The translations under genes were made by a program, and so were the position numbers. Under the pieces are notes generated by a model. That model saw only the letters and a program-made list of their open reading frames with translations. It did no database searches and was not told the origin of the DNA. A DNA stretch of 64,000 nucleotides, taken from NCBI GenBank assembly GCA_963965975.1, contig OZ014411.1:19186446-19250445 (forward strand), read 5' to 3'. Numbering within the stretch: position 1 is the stretch's first letter; each line of letters begins with the position of its first letter. This document shows, piece after piece, positions 20,350-33,800 of the stretch. Source of the stretch: Xestospongia bergquistia. Its lineage: Eukaryota; Porifera; Demospongiae; Haplosclerida; Petrosiidae.

Positions 20350-22380
20350 ATTGCTCCATGTTCCCCACTCACCAGTTGTCTACATTCACAATATATACAG
20401 GTATCAACACTCAATTATGTGATTGTCTTATTTTTCTTTTTCGCTGTAGTTACTGTAATTCTGTAAAGCCCACAAACAGTAGACTAGGTGGGGCCATAGC
20501 AAGTACCTTACACATATGCTTTCAGCTGGATTATATCTGTACACAGAGATGTGGTGAAAGCAAGATACCAAATATACCACAATCAATGTAGCCATGTTGT
20601 TATTATACTGGCACCAACTATAGAACAATATCTGACTCTTTAAATATTTAACACATTTTACTACAGCAATTTGTGACTCTGCTAGCATGGAGTCAAAAAC
20701 TTGTATCGTTGCTGGTGGACATCTGATGTTGCTTCTCTAACGCCATGAAATGGGAGCTATATATACATTACAACTTATTAAAATCTTCTGTTGTTCTTTT
20801 GAGTAGATAAATCTTAGAAGGCAGCCATCCCATATGTAGAAATGTGACATCAAACCTGACTCTTCTTTTCTATATGGTATAACCTTCCATTCTCAACTAA
20901 GAACCTTATCGATTGTTTTCCTAAGTTGAATAACTTTGATCCACTAGTTCAAACTAGTAGGAAAGTTACCAATAACAAACACAAATCTATTAAAAATTTG
21001 CTACATAAGTAGCCAGTCAATATCAGTCTTACAAGCTTTATCCATTGTCAACTTTACAAGGTTTACCAAGATTCTGAAATTTTGATTCACCTTGTGATAT
21101 GCAACATTATAACATCATGAAAAATTATTGCTGGATGGTCTAGCAAGACTTTGTATGATGGTATGATCAGTGACTTGATCACCTTATTGTCTTTCCATTC
21201 ATTACCACAATGGTGAAGACAAACACAAAAGCAATTAATATTCTGGAGTTTGTCAAGTAGGCACAATTACCTTTGTCAAGCTATTTATAAGAACCCATTC
21301 TAGTATTAAATGTACATCTGGCACACTTTGTAGGCAGGTTCTGCAATTGTATGGACAAATATTTACCTTTAATTTCTCATTCGAAGTAGAAGTACATCCT
21401 CTGAATGTTAGTGCTTCTATTACAGCTATTCCTGTTAATGAACTAACTTCAAATTGCATTATTAATTGAACCTTTGCACTCTTCTATAATTGTTCTGTTG
21501 GTTTATGTAAGTGAAATGTTAATATACAAATAGATCACTCACACAAGATGATACAACTTGCACGGTCATGGTGGATAGGATCACATAATAAGACCACTCA
21601 TGATCACATGTGACAACAAAATTATACAGGATCTTGTGAAGTCACACAAGAAAATAATCTTTCAAACATTCATTTGCCTCATTGTTACGGAGGACAAAGC
21701 TTGACTTCCTGAAAATCAGAGTTACTTAAACCATATGTTTTTATCACAGCACAGTCTTTCTTCGACTTTTACATAGTAGAACAAACATAGTTCATCCATT
21801 GAAGAATTGATGTTAAATTTTTGGATTATTTCATTTGCAGAATGAGTCTAACATAGTCTCCATAAATGAACAAAACATGGTAAATAAGTTAATAGTACAA
21901 CCACATCACCAATGCAAGGATGCAGTCATTCAGTTTGATTTGTAACTCATCCTGACAATATATTGGACAAACAGCCATGATCAACATGTTTGAGAATACA
22001 ATTGATTTCTGTAACTGCAGCAGCTGGAAGAACATGTACTTTGTTATAAGGAATATGCTCCCATCTTTGTTTAAATTGAATTAGATTATGACAAAGAGTA
22101 CTCTAATTGATGTGGATTTGGTTCTACCACATACTTAGTCAAAAGGATATTGAAAATCTAGTTTTAAGTCATTAACACATTGATAACGAAATAGGTGTTT
22201 CAGATTTTATTGGTTACTTGTTGCACTGGATGAAAAACATTAAATAAAACTTTCAAATCAAATACTTGCTGTAGTTTGTTACTCCATGAACAACATTTGT
22301 TAACATAAAACTAACACCACTATTAAATAGTAGGGCTTTGGTTAACTGCAATTTAAAACCCAATACCTACCATCCACTAA
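20350..22380 (-). other. Decayed coding-like sequence of unknown origin
   Basis: Minus-strand pieces look coding in composition: [19 protein letters not shown] at about 22060-22000, and MQFEVSSLTGIAVIEALTF followed by NEKLKVNICPYNC at 21459-21340. Stops and frame changes separate them, and I could not name the family. It may be an old transposon protein. The first piece is the same DNA as the exact 82-bp duplicate found again at 24162-24243. Confidence 0.3.
21985..22066. repeat. 82-bp exact direct repeat, copy 1
   Basis: Starts CATGTTTGAGAATACAATTG and ends ATGCTCCCATCT. Every one of its 82 bases matches copy 2 at 24162-24243. Sequence outside the repeat diverges at once on the right and is only partly alike on the left. 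Confidence 0.95.
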
Positions 22381-22389
22381 TAAGAACAG

Positions 22390-23700
22390 AAATGATAGTA
22401 GTGACAGTGGTGATAGTAATAGTAGTAACATTAGAGACACTAGGAGCTGTAGTGATTGTATTGACATTGGTGATTTTGATGACACTGGTAACAGTAGTGA
22501 CATTAGAAACACTAGAAACAGTATGAGAGTAGTGACAGTGGTGGCTGTGATGACAATGGTGACTGTAGTGACAGTGGTAACAGTAGTGACACTAGGAACT
22601 ATATGACTGTGATGACAATGGTGATTGTAGTTACACTGGTAACAGTAGTGACATTGGAGACACTAGAAACAGTATGAGAGTGGTGACAGTGGTGGATGAG
22701 ATGACAATGGTGACTGTAGTGACAGTGGTAACAGTAGTAACATTAGAGAGACTAGGAACTGTGTGACTGATGACAGTGGTGATTGTAGTGACACTGGTAA
22801 TAGTAGTGACATTAGAGACACTAGAAACAGTATGAGAGTGGTGACAGTGGTGACTGTGATGACTGACAATGATGACTGTAGTGACAGTGGTAACAGTAGT
22901 CAGTAGTGACATAGAGACACTAGGAACAGTAGTGATTTTACTGAGAGTGATGACATGATGGCAATGGTGATTGTAGTGACAGTGGTAACAGTAGTGAGAT
23001 TAGAGACAATGGAACAGTTGTGATTGTACTGACAGTGGTGACAATGGTAGTAATAGTGACAGTGCTGACAATGGTGATACTAGTGACATTAGAGATGCTA
23101 GGAACAGTAGTGATTTTATTGACAGTAGCGACAGTGGTGATAGTAGTAATAGTGGTAAAATTAATAACACCAGAGACACTAAGAACAGTTGTGATTATAC
23201 TGACAGTGGTGATAATGGTAGTAGTAGTGACAATGGTGATACTAGAGACTAGGAACAGTAGTGATATTGGTGATACTAACGACACTAGTGATAGTGACAG
23301 TGGTGTTACTAGTGTCATTGAATAGACTAGTGACATTGCTGAGTACCAGTTATGATATTAGTTACACGAGTGATACTAGTGCCAATGTGCCATTGCAGGC
23401 ATTAGGGAGAATAGAGACAGTGGTGATAACTAGTGACAATGGAGACACTATTGACACCTGTGATAGTAATGACAGTGATGACAGTTAGTGATAGTGGTGA
23501 CAGTGGTGATACTAGTGACTGAGCATCAATAATTTAATAATGGTGATACTAGTGAGACTAGTGATAGTACAACTGTGGTAATAGTAGTGACGGTGGAGAC
23601 ACTAGTGGCAATAGGTAATACTGAGTGACAGTTGTGATATTAGTGATAAGAGGGACACTAGTGACAACAGACACGTTAGCGAGCAACATTGAGAGTAGTG
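22390..23700. repeat. Trinucleotide-rich minisatellite (GTGACAGTGGTGA-type)
   Basis: About 1.3 kb is built from variants of GTGACAGTGGTGA and GTAGTGACATTAGAGACACT, which keep a three-base rhythm. A higher-order unit is visible in the left half: GTATGAGAG recurs at 22521, 22672 and 22830, spaced 151 and 158 bp. The right half is more diverged and richer in ACTAGTGA. The regular triplet phase leaves long open frames on both strands that read as Val/Thr or Ser/Asp/Asn repeats. These are a by-product of the repeat. Confidence 0.92.
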
Positions 23701-23830
23701 CAGTGGAGTGTACATGCAGAAGCTAATAATTTAAAAAAATTATTGTTATTAATTAATTTATAATTATGAACAATCAATAGCTTATTATGAAGACTCTGCC
23801 GTGTGGGTGTGGTCAACGTTTAAGGGCAAG

Positions 23831-26800
23831 ATGATCGAAGAGAACACGGTAGTCCTGTTATGTAGAAACAATATTTACAAAGCAACTAGACTCTGCAGGG
23901 CAAAGTAAGTTGTCTTCTCATTAATTAGCTTTATCAATGAAGGTTTTGGCTAAAAGTAGATTCTTTGACATTTTTAACAATGAACAAGTGTGAATTGTTG
24001 AGGTCATTAAGCTCTGTAATAGTATTTTCTCGTGATATCAGCTCCCATTATACGTATTGTGTAGATAATATAGACATATTAATAGTAATAAATATCATTT
24101 ATTCAGAATGTACTACTTAGATGCAGATGGATGATTATTATTTACAGTAGGACATATCAATCATGTTTGAGAATACAATTGATTTCTGTAACTGCAGCAG
24201 CTGGAAGAACATGTACTTTGTTATAAGGAATATGCTCCCATCTGCTGTGATTAAATTTATTATGTTATTATGGTAACTATACACCTACTGTTTTTACTAG
24301 CTACACTCTGGGTGCTTGTCTTAGCAAGTTTTGAGGAATTTTCTTTTTGTTGTGGTTCACTTATCAACACAATTTAATGGCAAATTAACTAGACACTAAA
24401 CATTAAACTTTTAGTATTGGAAATTGAAGTATATATGAACCCTTTTGGTTAAATATATCAATGGTAATTAAGCTTGACATTATATGAATCTTTACAATAG
24501 TTTGTACTTGCAGCTATTACATGTTTTTTAATTTAAAAATAGTGGAACACTTGAATTAAACTGTTAAACAATTTGTACTGGACTAAAATATTTTTTGTAA
24601 TTGTGAGCTCACCATGACATAATTATATTTAGCTTTTGCCTTCTTTCATACTTTTTGTGACTATATAGTTGAAAATACATTTATCTAATACAAGGCTAGT
24701 AAAGAGGCATAGTCACCTGTCTACAAATCTTTAATTTTTTAGAATCAGTTAAATCAGTTTAAGTTGATTGGCACATAAAATTAAGCTAGTGAAATCACAG
24801 CATAGTTATGTACACATTGTGAGGTAAATGATGACAGCACGTGTTTAACTTAAGTATACTCTGGTACAGCTTTTCCTGCCTTTTAAAAAACCACAAATCT
24901 TTAAACTAACAATTAATTGAATAATTAAATTGCTATGCACCCATAAACCATGAATTTTATAGTGATAGATGCTTAGATAGTCTTAATTAGTACTTGGAAG
25001 TTTTATACAAAATTACCTTATTCTTTAAATGACAGAGAGATAGAGGAATGCAGAAAATGAGGGTAGGTACTGCATAAATAATTTATTAAGACATATACCT
25101 TGTTAAACCTTACTGATTTCATTATTGCTCTAATACATTGCATAATTGGTATAAATTGATGTAGTGTTCTATACATATGTAATTTTTTTAGACTAACTAT
25201 TTTATAAAATAACTTTGTGGATATTAATAATCTAGCCAATTCTGACAATTATTTACTTAAGAAAGTCATTAAACAACCTAAATCTGGACTGAGCCTAACA
25301 TTTTAAATTTATGCAAGTAGCTGGAAAATTATTAACAGAAAGTAATTGACATAGTCACCAGTCTGCAAACATTTAGTCCTTTTAGAATCAAGTTAATGTC
25401 TCTAAGATACTTTGAACATAAATTTAATCTTGTGTCATTGCAGAATAATTTCATACACATCATCAGGCAAAACGTGACACCATAAATAAAAAAATTCAGT
25501 ACACTAATTAGGATAGCCTCTTCTTACCTTTTAAAAGATGTTAAAGCTTCAGGTTTAATTGAATTAATGTCTTATAGTGGATATTAAATCCGTAAAATAG
25601 ATAAATATTTTATATTTTTAGTGCTTTAATGTGTTAAATATAAGTTGATACCTATATTCCTTATATACACTCTTATGGACTATTAGTCTGTAAGTAGACA
25701 TTGTTTTATCTAGCTCTGCACTTATTGACTAATCTCATGCACTGTACATGTGCTTTAGTTAACATTTAACAACTTGTGTTCAGTTACATATATTATTGAC
25801 ATTTTATTGGAACATTTCATGAAAATTTCACTGTTTTATTGTGATTAGGCAGATCTCTTATGATCGACTTGTATTTGTACCAGATGTAGCAATTGGGTTA
25901 CCCTATGGAACCAAATTTGAGATCATGAATGAACATCTTGTTCCTATTCCAGAAGATGATACTTCTGATCCTATGTCAGAGTCAACTGAGGAGTCGGCTA
26001 AAGACAACAGAAAAATTGTTGATGATAGATCAGCTCAGAAATTGAGTTTTGATGACATTCATCAGATGAAGAAAAGTGGAGTCAGTGGACAGGTACAGTA
26101 TAACTATGATCTTATGTTCCAGTTCATCTTTTTCACATTTTGTTATGGATTAAATTTTTTTTTGTATTAAACAACTTTTCTTTCAAAATATATGGTTTAA
26201 CAATTTACTGTATTACACATGACACTCTAACTTTTTACATATATGACAATGTTAGTCACGGTAATACTCAGTGTGTATTACTCTATCAAGGTTTTAATTC
26301 CTTCATTTTGACTAAAGCTTCACTTGCAATTTTCTAATATAAATACAGTAAGCAATAGATTCTTATACCTACCTAATTGTTGCATCAATATACCCGGTAA
26401 ACATTTTAAATTGCATTATATTATCTGTGCTGCTTACAAGCATTTAAGCCTTTGACTATTTTACTCTGTTCTTATTGATGATGTTATTATTAGGTCATTT
26501 TGGAAAGTGTGGTACAAGGAAGTACATCATTTCATGACAAAACCAAGTTTTCTCAAGAGAAATATGTCAAAAAGAAGTCTAAAAAGTAATTGGCAATACT
26601 TGTTGACTAAGTCTCATTATACTGGATATTGTATTTTATCCTGTAGTATTGTATTATAGTTGGTGGTAATTGTTAATAGTTGTGGTTACATTTATTGTAT
26701 GTACTTTATAACCAAAAGCATTTACAAGCATATATTTTTCTTTATATTCCACATGGTATACATGTACGCATATATCCACTTTTCTTTACTGACTTCATAC

Positions 26801-27860
26801 TGATACTGTTCTAATTTGTAGGCATAGACCTGTTATTACTATTGTTAGACCAAGCACACGGTTGTTGTGTGAAATGTACTATGCTAAGGGGCCATCTAAA
26901 ATTTGGTAAGTGAATGAGTAAATAAATTGACCTTGTTAGTTCACTATAGTATCATATTTTTGTCTTAGCACTTAAAGTATCATTGGTCCAATAGTGTGTA
27001 TGCTATATTCTGACTTCTAAAGTGCTATGTATGTCTTTTACAAATACTGATAAAGGAATTGTTTTAATATAATTTCCATATCTATAGTCACTTACGAATG
27101 GACTCATTGGCACAGATGTTAACAATTGGTAATATACATGCTAATTCTAACATTATTGTAATGGAGACTTGTCAAGGCCTTTTAACTGGAGCTGTTTTGG
27201 AAAGATTAGGAGGTTAGACTAAATGATACATTTGGTTGAATTTAAATATACATGTTGTAATGTGTTATACTGCTAGTTTTGTGAATTGTTATGCTTGCCA
27301 AATGCTTATCAGTGGCCGTAGTCTGTTCAATAGCTTACAATTTATTAATCTTAGCTTTGGTAGGAGACTGAGTTAACATGAACTGTTTGTGTATCTGTGC
27401 AATTCAAAGAGCTATAACTTAGAAATGGTTAGTCTTGCGATATTTTACCAAATTACTCTATTGGGACATAGTTAAAAGGCAGAATGAACTGGTAGGTGGA
27501 CTATAACTTACCAGGAATATGTGGATATGTAGGATTTGCCTTGCACAGTGATAGGCTAGTTAAATGACACATGCGGCTAGTCTGTCCTCTGTCCAGAGTA
27601 AAAGTAAATTTTACCATTTGTAACATAATTTGGTATACCTACCTTTTAACATAGTATTTGATCTTAGTCATCTTCACACTGCTCTAGATGTCTTATACAC
27701 ATCTTTTAACTTTTAAATATGTCTGCTTTTTCCTTTTTTTCAAGTTTATTGCATTGCTAAACATATAACTGATCACATTGTTTTGCATACCTGTTGTTCT
27801 GGGCTCTGGTAAAGCAATTTTATCACATTCCTAAGCGTGACCGAACCACACACACACATA

Positions 27861-27891
<31 letters not shown>

Positions 27892-30800
27892 ATAAACTAA
27901 GGGGAGATTTTGATACACTGTTCAGATTAGTTGTCTCATGCTAAGGCACCTGAAAATTATTCCCTGTAATCGTTTTGGACCATGTTATATATAACTGTAT
28001 ATATATATATATATGCATGTATATGTGTGTGTCCACTTTTGCAATTTTAATGTATTGTTATAAAGACTTTTGAGAGTGACAAATGAATTAAACTGCATCC
28101 TTTAACTCCCAACGCATATAGCAGCCAAAGAATTTTATTAATTGTAACCATGTGTTCTACAATTTTTTTGAAAGATACAGTTGAACTAGAAGTATAATTA
28201 GTAGCAGTGCCTGTGGAAGACTACTTTAGCTATGGAATGGTAGAAAGACAGGCAGAGAAGCAATAGCAATCTAGCAAGAAGCTTTCAGCATTCCCAGTCA
28301 CACCCATCACAGTAGGATGATTATTTCAATTATAATCTAGTTGTCAATTGAATCAATGAATACTTAATCAAGAAATTTGCATAATTGAATAAAAATTGTT
28401 AGGAGGCATTAAATTTTGAGAAACTGCTTATTCAGTGAACATTTGTTCCGATTTTATTGAGGTATGCTTATAGTAGTTGTGTTACCTTACAGATTGGGTT
28501 GTGGACAACTTTAAAGAGAGAGGAATACAAAAATGAGAGTTGGCACAGTGTAAGTAATTATAAGGACATATACCTTTCTAAACCTTGCTGATTTCATTAT
28601 TGATCTAATACACTGTATAATTGATATGAAACAAGTTATTAACACCAAACAGTCCAATACTATGTATGTAGTGTTTCTATACATATCATCAGTTAGAAAG
28701 ACAAGTAAGTGATTAGATGTCATGTGCTAGTGGTTCCAATGGAAGTGTGTGACTTATATAGCTATGTGCTATAGGTGAGGGGAAGAGTCTGACTTATATA
28801 GTCATGTGCTATAGGCAGGGGTTCTAATGGAAGAGTCTGTCTTCCAAAATGTGCTAGAAGTTCTAATGGAGGAGTGTGACTTCAGTAGTCTTGTGCTAGG
28901 AGTTTTAATGGAGGACTGTGACATAGGAATTTCAAAGTGTGGCTTCAATAATCTTGAATCATAATAACTCAGATTTGTGACCAAATGACTATTAATTATA
29001 TTAATAAGTCCTCAATTAAGTTCTTTATTCTAGGACAATGCCAGTGTGGCTTTTTTTACTTAGTATACAATAGTTGTGTTACACATTAAAGATTGTCTTT
29101 GTAACTCCTTCATCATCTGTTTTGATGCTACAAAAGAGGTCATCAGTTCATATGTGGCAATGAAGAGACATACAGCATCATCATTGCAAGCAGCTTCTAT
29201 GTTTGATTGGTGTTGTGCATTGCCTGGTGACTGACATGTAATAAATTTTATATCTGAGGTGATCAAGGGTCTGTTTTAGGATAAGAACTTAAACAAATTT
29301 ATGGTGAATATGATTTAAAATGTGAATTGGTTCAGTAGCACACAAGATACACATTATGTTACTATGTGTGTAACAAAACTTTGTTAGAAATTAGTGTTAT
29401 CAAATGCAATACCTTACAAGAGTTTACATATTGGGACTGGATTTAGTCTTTAATGGAATTGTTTTGGGAGATACTGATTTCTCAGTTAAACACTGACTGG
29501 AAGTACAGTGATTGGAGAATTAGTAGTAGTGTCTGCAGGGAAAAATAACTTATAACAAGCTAGCCAGCCAATTACTCACACAATTATACTATAATATCTA
29601 TGGTCACAGATGTAATATAATTCATTTGTTGCTATATATGACAGTAGTTAATGGATGCAACCGAGAAAAATGCCAGTGTTTGCTCATAGTTGATCACTGT
29701 TTCCAAAAGAACCATGGACACTGTAATTAGTTTGCGGTTGTCAAGGAGTGTACAGCATCAAGTGTTCATACTACTTCCATTCTCTTCAGATAGTTCAGGA
29801 TGTTATTGTCAAATACTTCATCCTGTTGTAATGTAGCTGCTTCCATGAAATCAGTTTAGAACACCCTTTCTGACTTTTACTCTTCATTAGAGCAATCAAA
29901 GCATTATGTATTGGGCTAGTATATTTCTTGAAACTACAGGTAAAACTAGACATATTCAGTCTCAAATGATAAATAACCAACAAACAGGGATATTGTTGTG
30001 TTGAAAGTCAATGGTTTGGAGTAGAACTAAGACTATTCATGCTATTGCTAAATTTGGTAGTCAAAACAAGATTGATATTGACTTTGAGTATCATTTAATA
30101 TCATAATTATGGCATCAGTTGTGTGAACCTAGTCAACTCATAGCTATTAGATAAATCAGTGCTTTGGTCAAAGAACTGTTACATAGAGTAAAACAAGCTA
30201 AATTGATGTTATTTTGCAGGTTTGTTGCTAGTTATTGAATATGTATCTGAATAGAGCATAACAGCTTTGAAACGAAGAGTCTGTTTATCAATATTTTTGG
30301 GAGTATTGATTGTGTTATCATAGTAATTTGAAAGAACCAATGTTTGTGTTCCGCTTGATTTATTTGTATGTTAACATTGTCATTATGACTATAAATTTTA
30401 TATATTATTATATATGATTGAGCCTTACTGAAAGACTTTCATTATATATAGTACACAATAACACATAGACACCATTCTGATATAGCTCCATTGTTGGTGA
30501 TTGTGTACCCACTTCAGTCCATTTTGGTAATAGCTCTTGATATGTGTGCTTGTGTACTAACTTTGTACAACTCGCTTGGTTTGGTAATATTGATTTGAAG
30601 CACATGTTATGAGAAAATGACTTGACCAGACATTAATGTGTTGTAATGACAACATCTATTACTGTAAGATGTCAATTAATGTATGCATATAATTTTAGAT
30701 GTCCATTAAAATATTTGCATTAAAGGCAGCCAATTATGATGCTATGTATACACATGTATTTATATATTAAGGTTGTATAAAATCTGTTGAGCAATCAAAT

Positions 30801-33800
30801 TGAATTTCTTCCAAGAAGCCTCTTTAATCTTTTCAACAAATTTGTAACATTTACCTATGGGTACATTTTGTTGTTGTTTATCCATATGACTTCATGTACG
30901 TACAATGATGTTTACTATCAAATTCCTTGAATGTGTAATTAGGATATCCTTTAGTACATGTAGTTGCTTAGCTTCTTTAAACTTTGCTAGTACTTTCAGT
31001 TACTACCAGGGTCATGGCAGATTCTATGATTGGTCAGTAGCTATTAATGTGTTACACCCTCCTCAAGTTTTGCCTTAAATATGATATCGCTCCAGTTCTA
31101 CCAAGGACAATGTCAATTTAATATAAATGTCATTTTTAAGTCAAATCACTATGACTAATGAGTGTATGCAGAATAACTAAAGACAACAAATTAGTCATAT
31201 TGATACGAATAATTAGAAATGTTTAAATGTGTTGGCTGACTGTCATATCAGCCTTGCCAATTGGAATGTTTTGGTGTAGACTGATTTCAAGTGATTGTAA
31301 ACATATAAATGATTTAATAAAGGGTTCTTTTTAGTATACTTCACTTACCGGGCACACCTATTATTTTTATTGTTCTATTCCATTTCTTGTTTAATACAAA
31401 TACAAAAAACTAAGTTAACCCTGATGTACACATTATGGGGAAAATGATCATAAACATGACTGAGTGTTTTTCTACAGATCAAATTTTGCATGCATTGCTT
31501 TGCTATTCTCTGTTAACAATGTAGTAGTCTTATGATGATTTTATAATTAAATTATACTTATATGTGGATGTCTAGTTAATTACTAGCTTATTGTATTAAT
31601 TGGATGCTTCTATATTGTAGTTTAATGATATGACATTATTTGTTGTTTCTGATTAGGTAATGGCAGTGTTGTTCAGATATTTTATGGTGACACACCAGCG
31701 AGGTAAGATTGACTGCTTGTATATAATTTACTGATACCAGTTAAATTGCAGTATGTAGTCACTGTATATAATGCAGTAAATATTTGAAGTGTGCTTTTTA
31801 AAGGAATTATTCAATGTATAATTTTTCATTTAAATGCAGAAATAAGTATTGCAAGTTATCAAAAGTTTGTCTAAAGTAGCTTTGCTCAAGATTCTCTTTT
31901 TATTTCATTTTTTTAAATTTTATTTATTTATTTTTATTATAGAAATGCTTTGTCATCATTTGGTCACCTGTCAATACAAGATATGTCAATATTACTACAG
32001 TATCCTTTACATCGAGTGGGTCAACTATTTGATAGTTCGGTATCATCATATTGGACATCATCTCTTAAATCACAGTATGTGATTTCTTTATTGTAAGAAA
32101 GAAGTACAATAGTGTATTCACAATATATATACTTGTAAGGAGTACTAGGAATGGACATTAAAATTACATTTTATTGTGTTTAATTTGTAAAACTTCTGTT
32201 AAGGAGAACACTTACTAGATATCAGTAAGTTATTTGGCATATAGTTTCAATTTAAGTATTCTAATATCTATGGTTTCATTGATCCATCACTCATTGCCTG
32301 ATAGGTTATATAACAATTAATGAATTACTGTGATTTGTTTTACTATGTTTAGTGACTTACATGTTGTAGAATGTGATGAAAAAAGTGAAGATGTCATGGA
32401 ATGTCAGAGAATTGAACAGTCACCTCCTCAACAGAGTGAATATATTGGTCAGTGCACCCACCATGTAGTATATTTTTCTGGTGTAACAAATTTGACAATA
32501 AATCTGATATATGATAACTTGAAATTGAATAATTCTAGGATAAATTTCTTTGTAAAAAATGCTGAGTTGCCACATTAAACATTCTACCAGCATTTTCTTT
32601 CTGCTCTACAGTAAACAGTGTACATGCTATACAGTTTTATTTTAAATGTACTAGCTATTAGATAATATGACATTTAATGTCATGTGAACTTGCAACATGA
32701 TCTTTGCAAATGAAATGTGATGTAACAAGGAACTGTTGTGATTATATTGATTTGATGAAAATGTTAGACAATTGAAATGTTTTTGTAGAATAATACCTTT
32801 GCTAATGAAACTCTTGTGACTTGTTTATCTTTTTTTGTTTATGCATTATATATAAATTTGATATAGTAAGGCTTTGTTACAAACAATTACAACTGCTCCT
32901 AGCCAATATGATAGATTAGAACACACGTATTATTAGTCTATCTTGTTTTGATACATGAATAGGAGAATTGAATATAGAGACTGAAACCTTACTGTGTTGT
33001 CTCTTACTATTAATTATAAAAGTAATACTTGATTGTAATTATTGGATCAATTGTTATAATAATCATGATGATTATGTAATGTTTATAGCTAGTCTGTATA
33101 TCCAAAGTATAACATTTTTAATGGCACAGTGATACAAGTTAAAGAAAACATTCTTTTTGGTAATGTCTATAGCTGGTTTGTATGTTGAAACTACATGTTT
33201 TTTAATGATATAAGTTAAAGCAAACATTCTTTATGATTCTGTGATCCTAAGAAAACCCAATTTATAGCTGTTGTGTAGATTGTAAAGAAACCAGATCCAC
33301 AAGTGGTTTATGAGGTGTTCAGTTTCATATTATAGTGATAATTATTGGTTGAACTTTATATTAATTGTTATGATATACGTATAGCTTTACTTGAGAACGT
33401 GATACATGATATGTGCAGATAACAGCTGCCTATATTTAGTCTACTAACATTGTTTGTTGGTTTCACACATTACCAGTGGTAGCATAGACCTGGCCACAAA
33501 GACTGTTCACTTTAATGTTATAGTTTTCTGTAAATTTTTTAATTGAGAATCCATAACAGTTAAGGACTAAACACCTGTGTTAGGCAAATACCAAGTATTA
33601 TTTGACAGTTATTATTATAACATTCACTAATGTACTGGATCACTTTGATTGTGTTATTTACTAATGTGTAATAGAAGAGAATTAATTTTATTGTTTCATT
33701 TTGAAAAAAAAGATTTTATTGGTTACTACCATTTACTAAAAGAGAAAAAAACAAATGTTGTAATGCATAATTTCTGTGTAATGTAATGAGGACCATGCTA

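Noticed and set aside
22338-23488. Val/Thr-rich and Ser/Asp-rich ORFs up to 132 codons
   Set aside because: By-products of a triplet-phased minisatellite; open in several frames with no start context or domain.
26140-26337. ORF overlapping the end of TRMT6 exon 2
   Set aside because: Read-through into the intron; homology and the GTACAG donor at 26093 end the exon.
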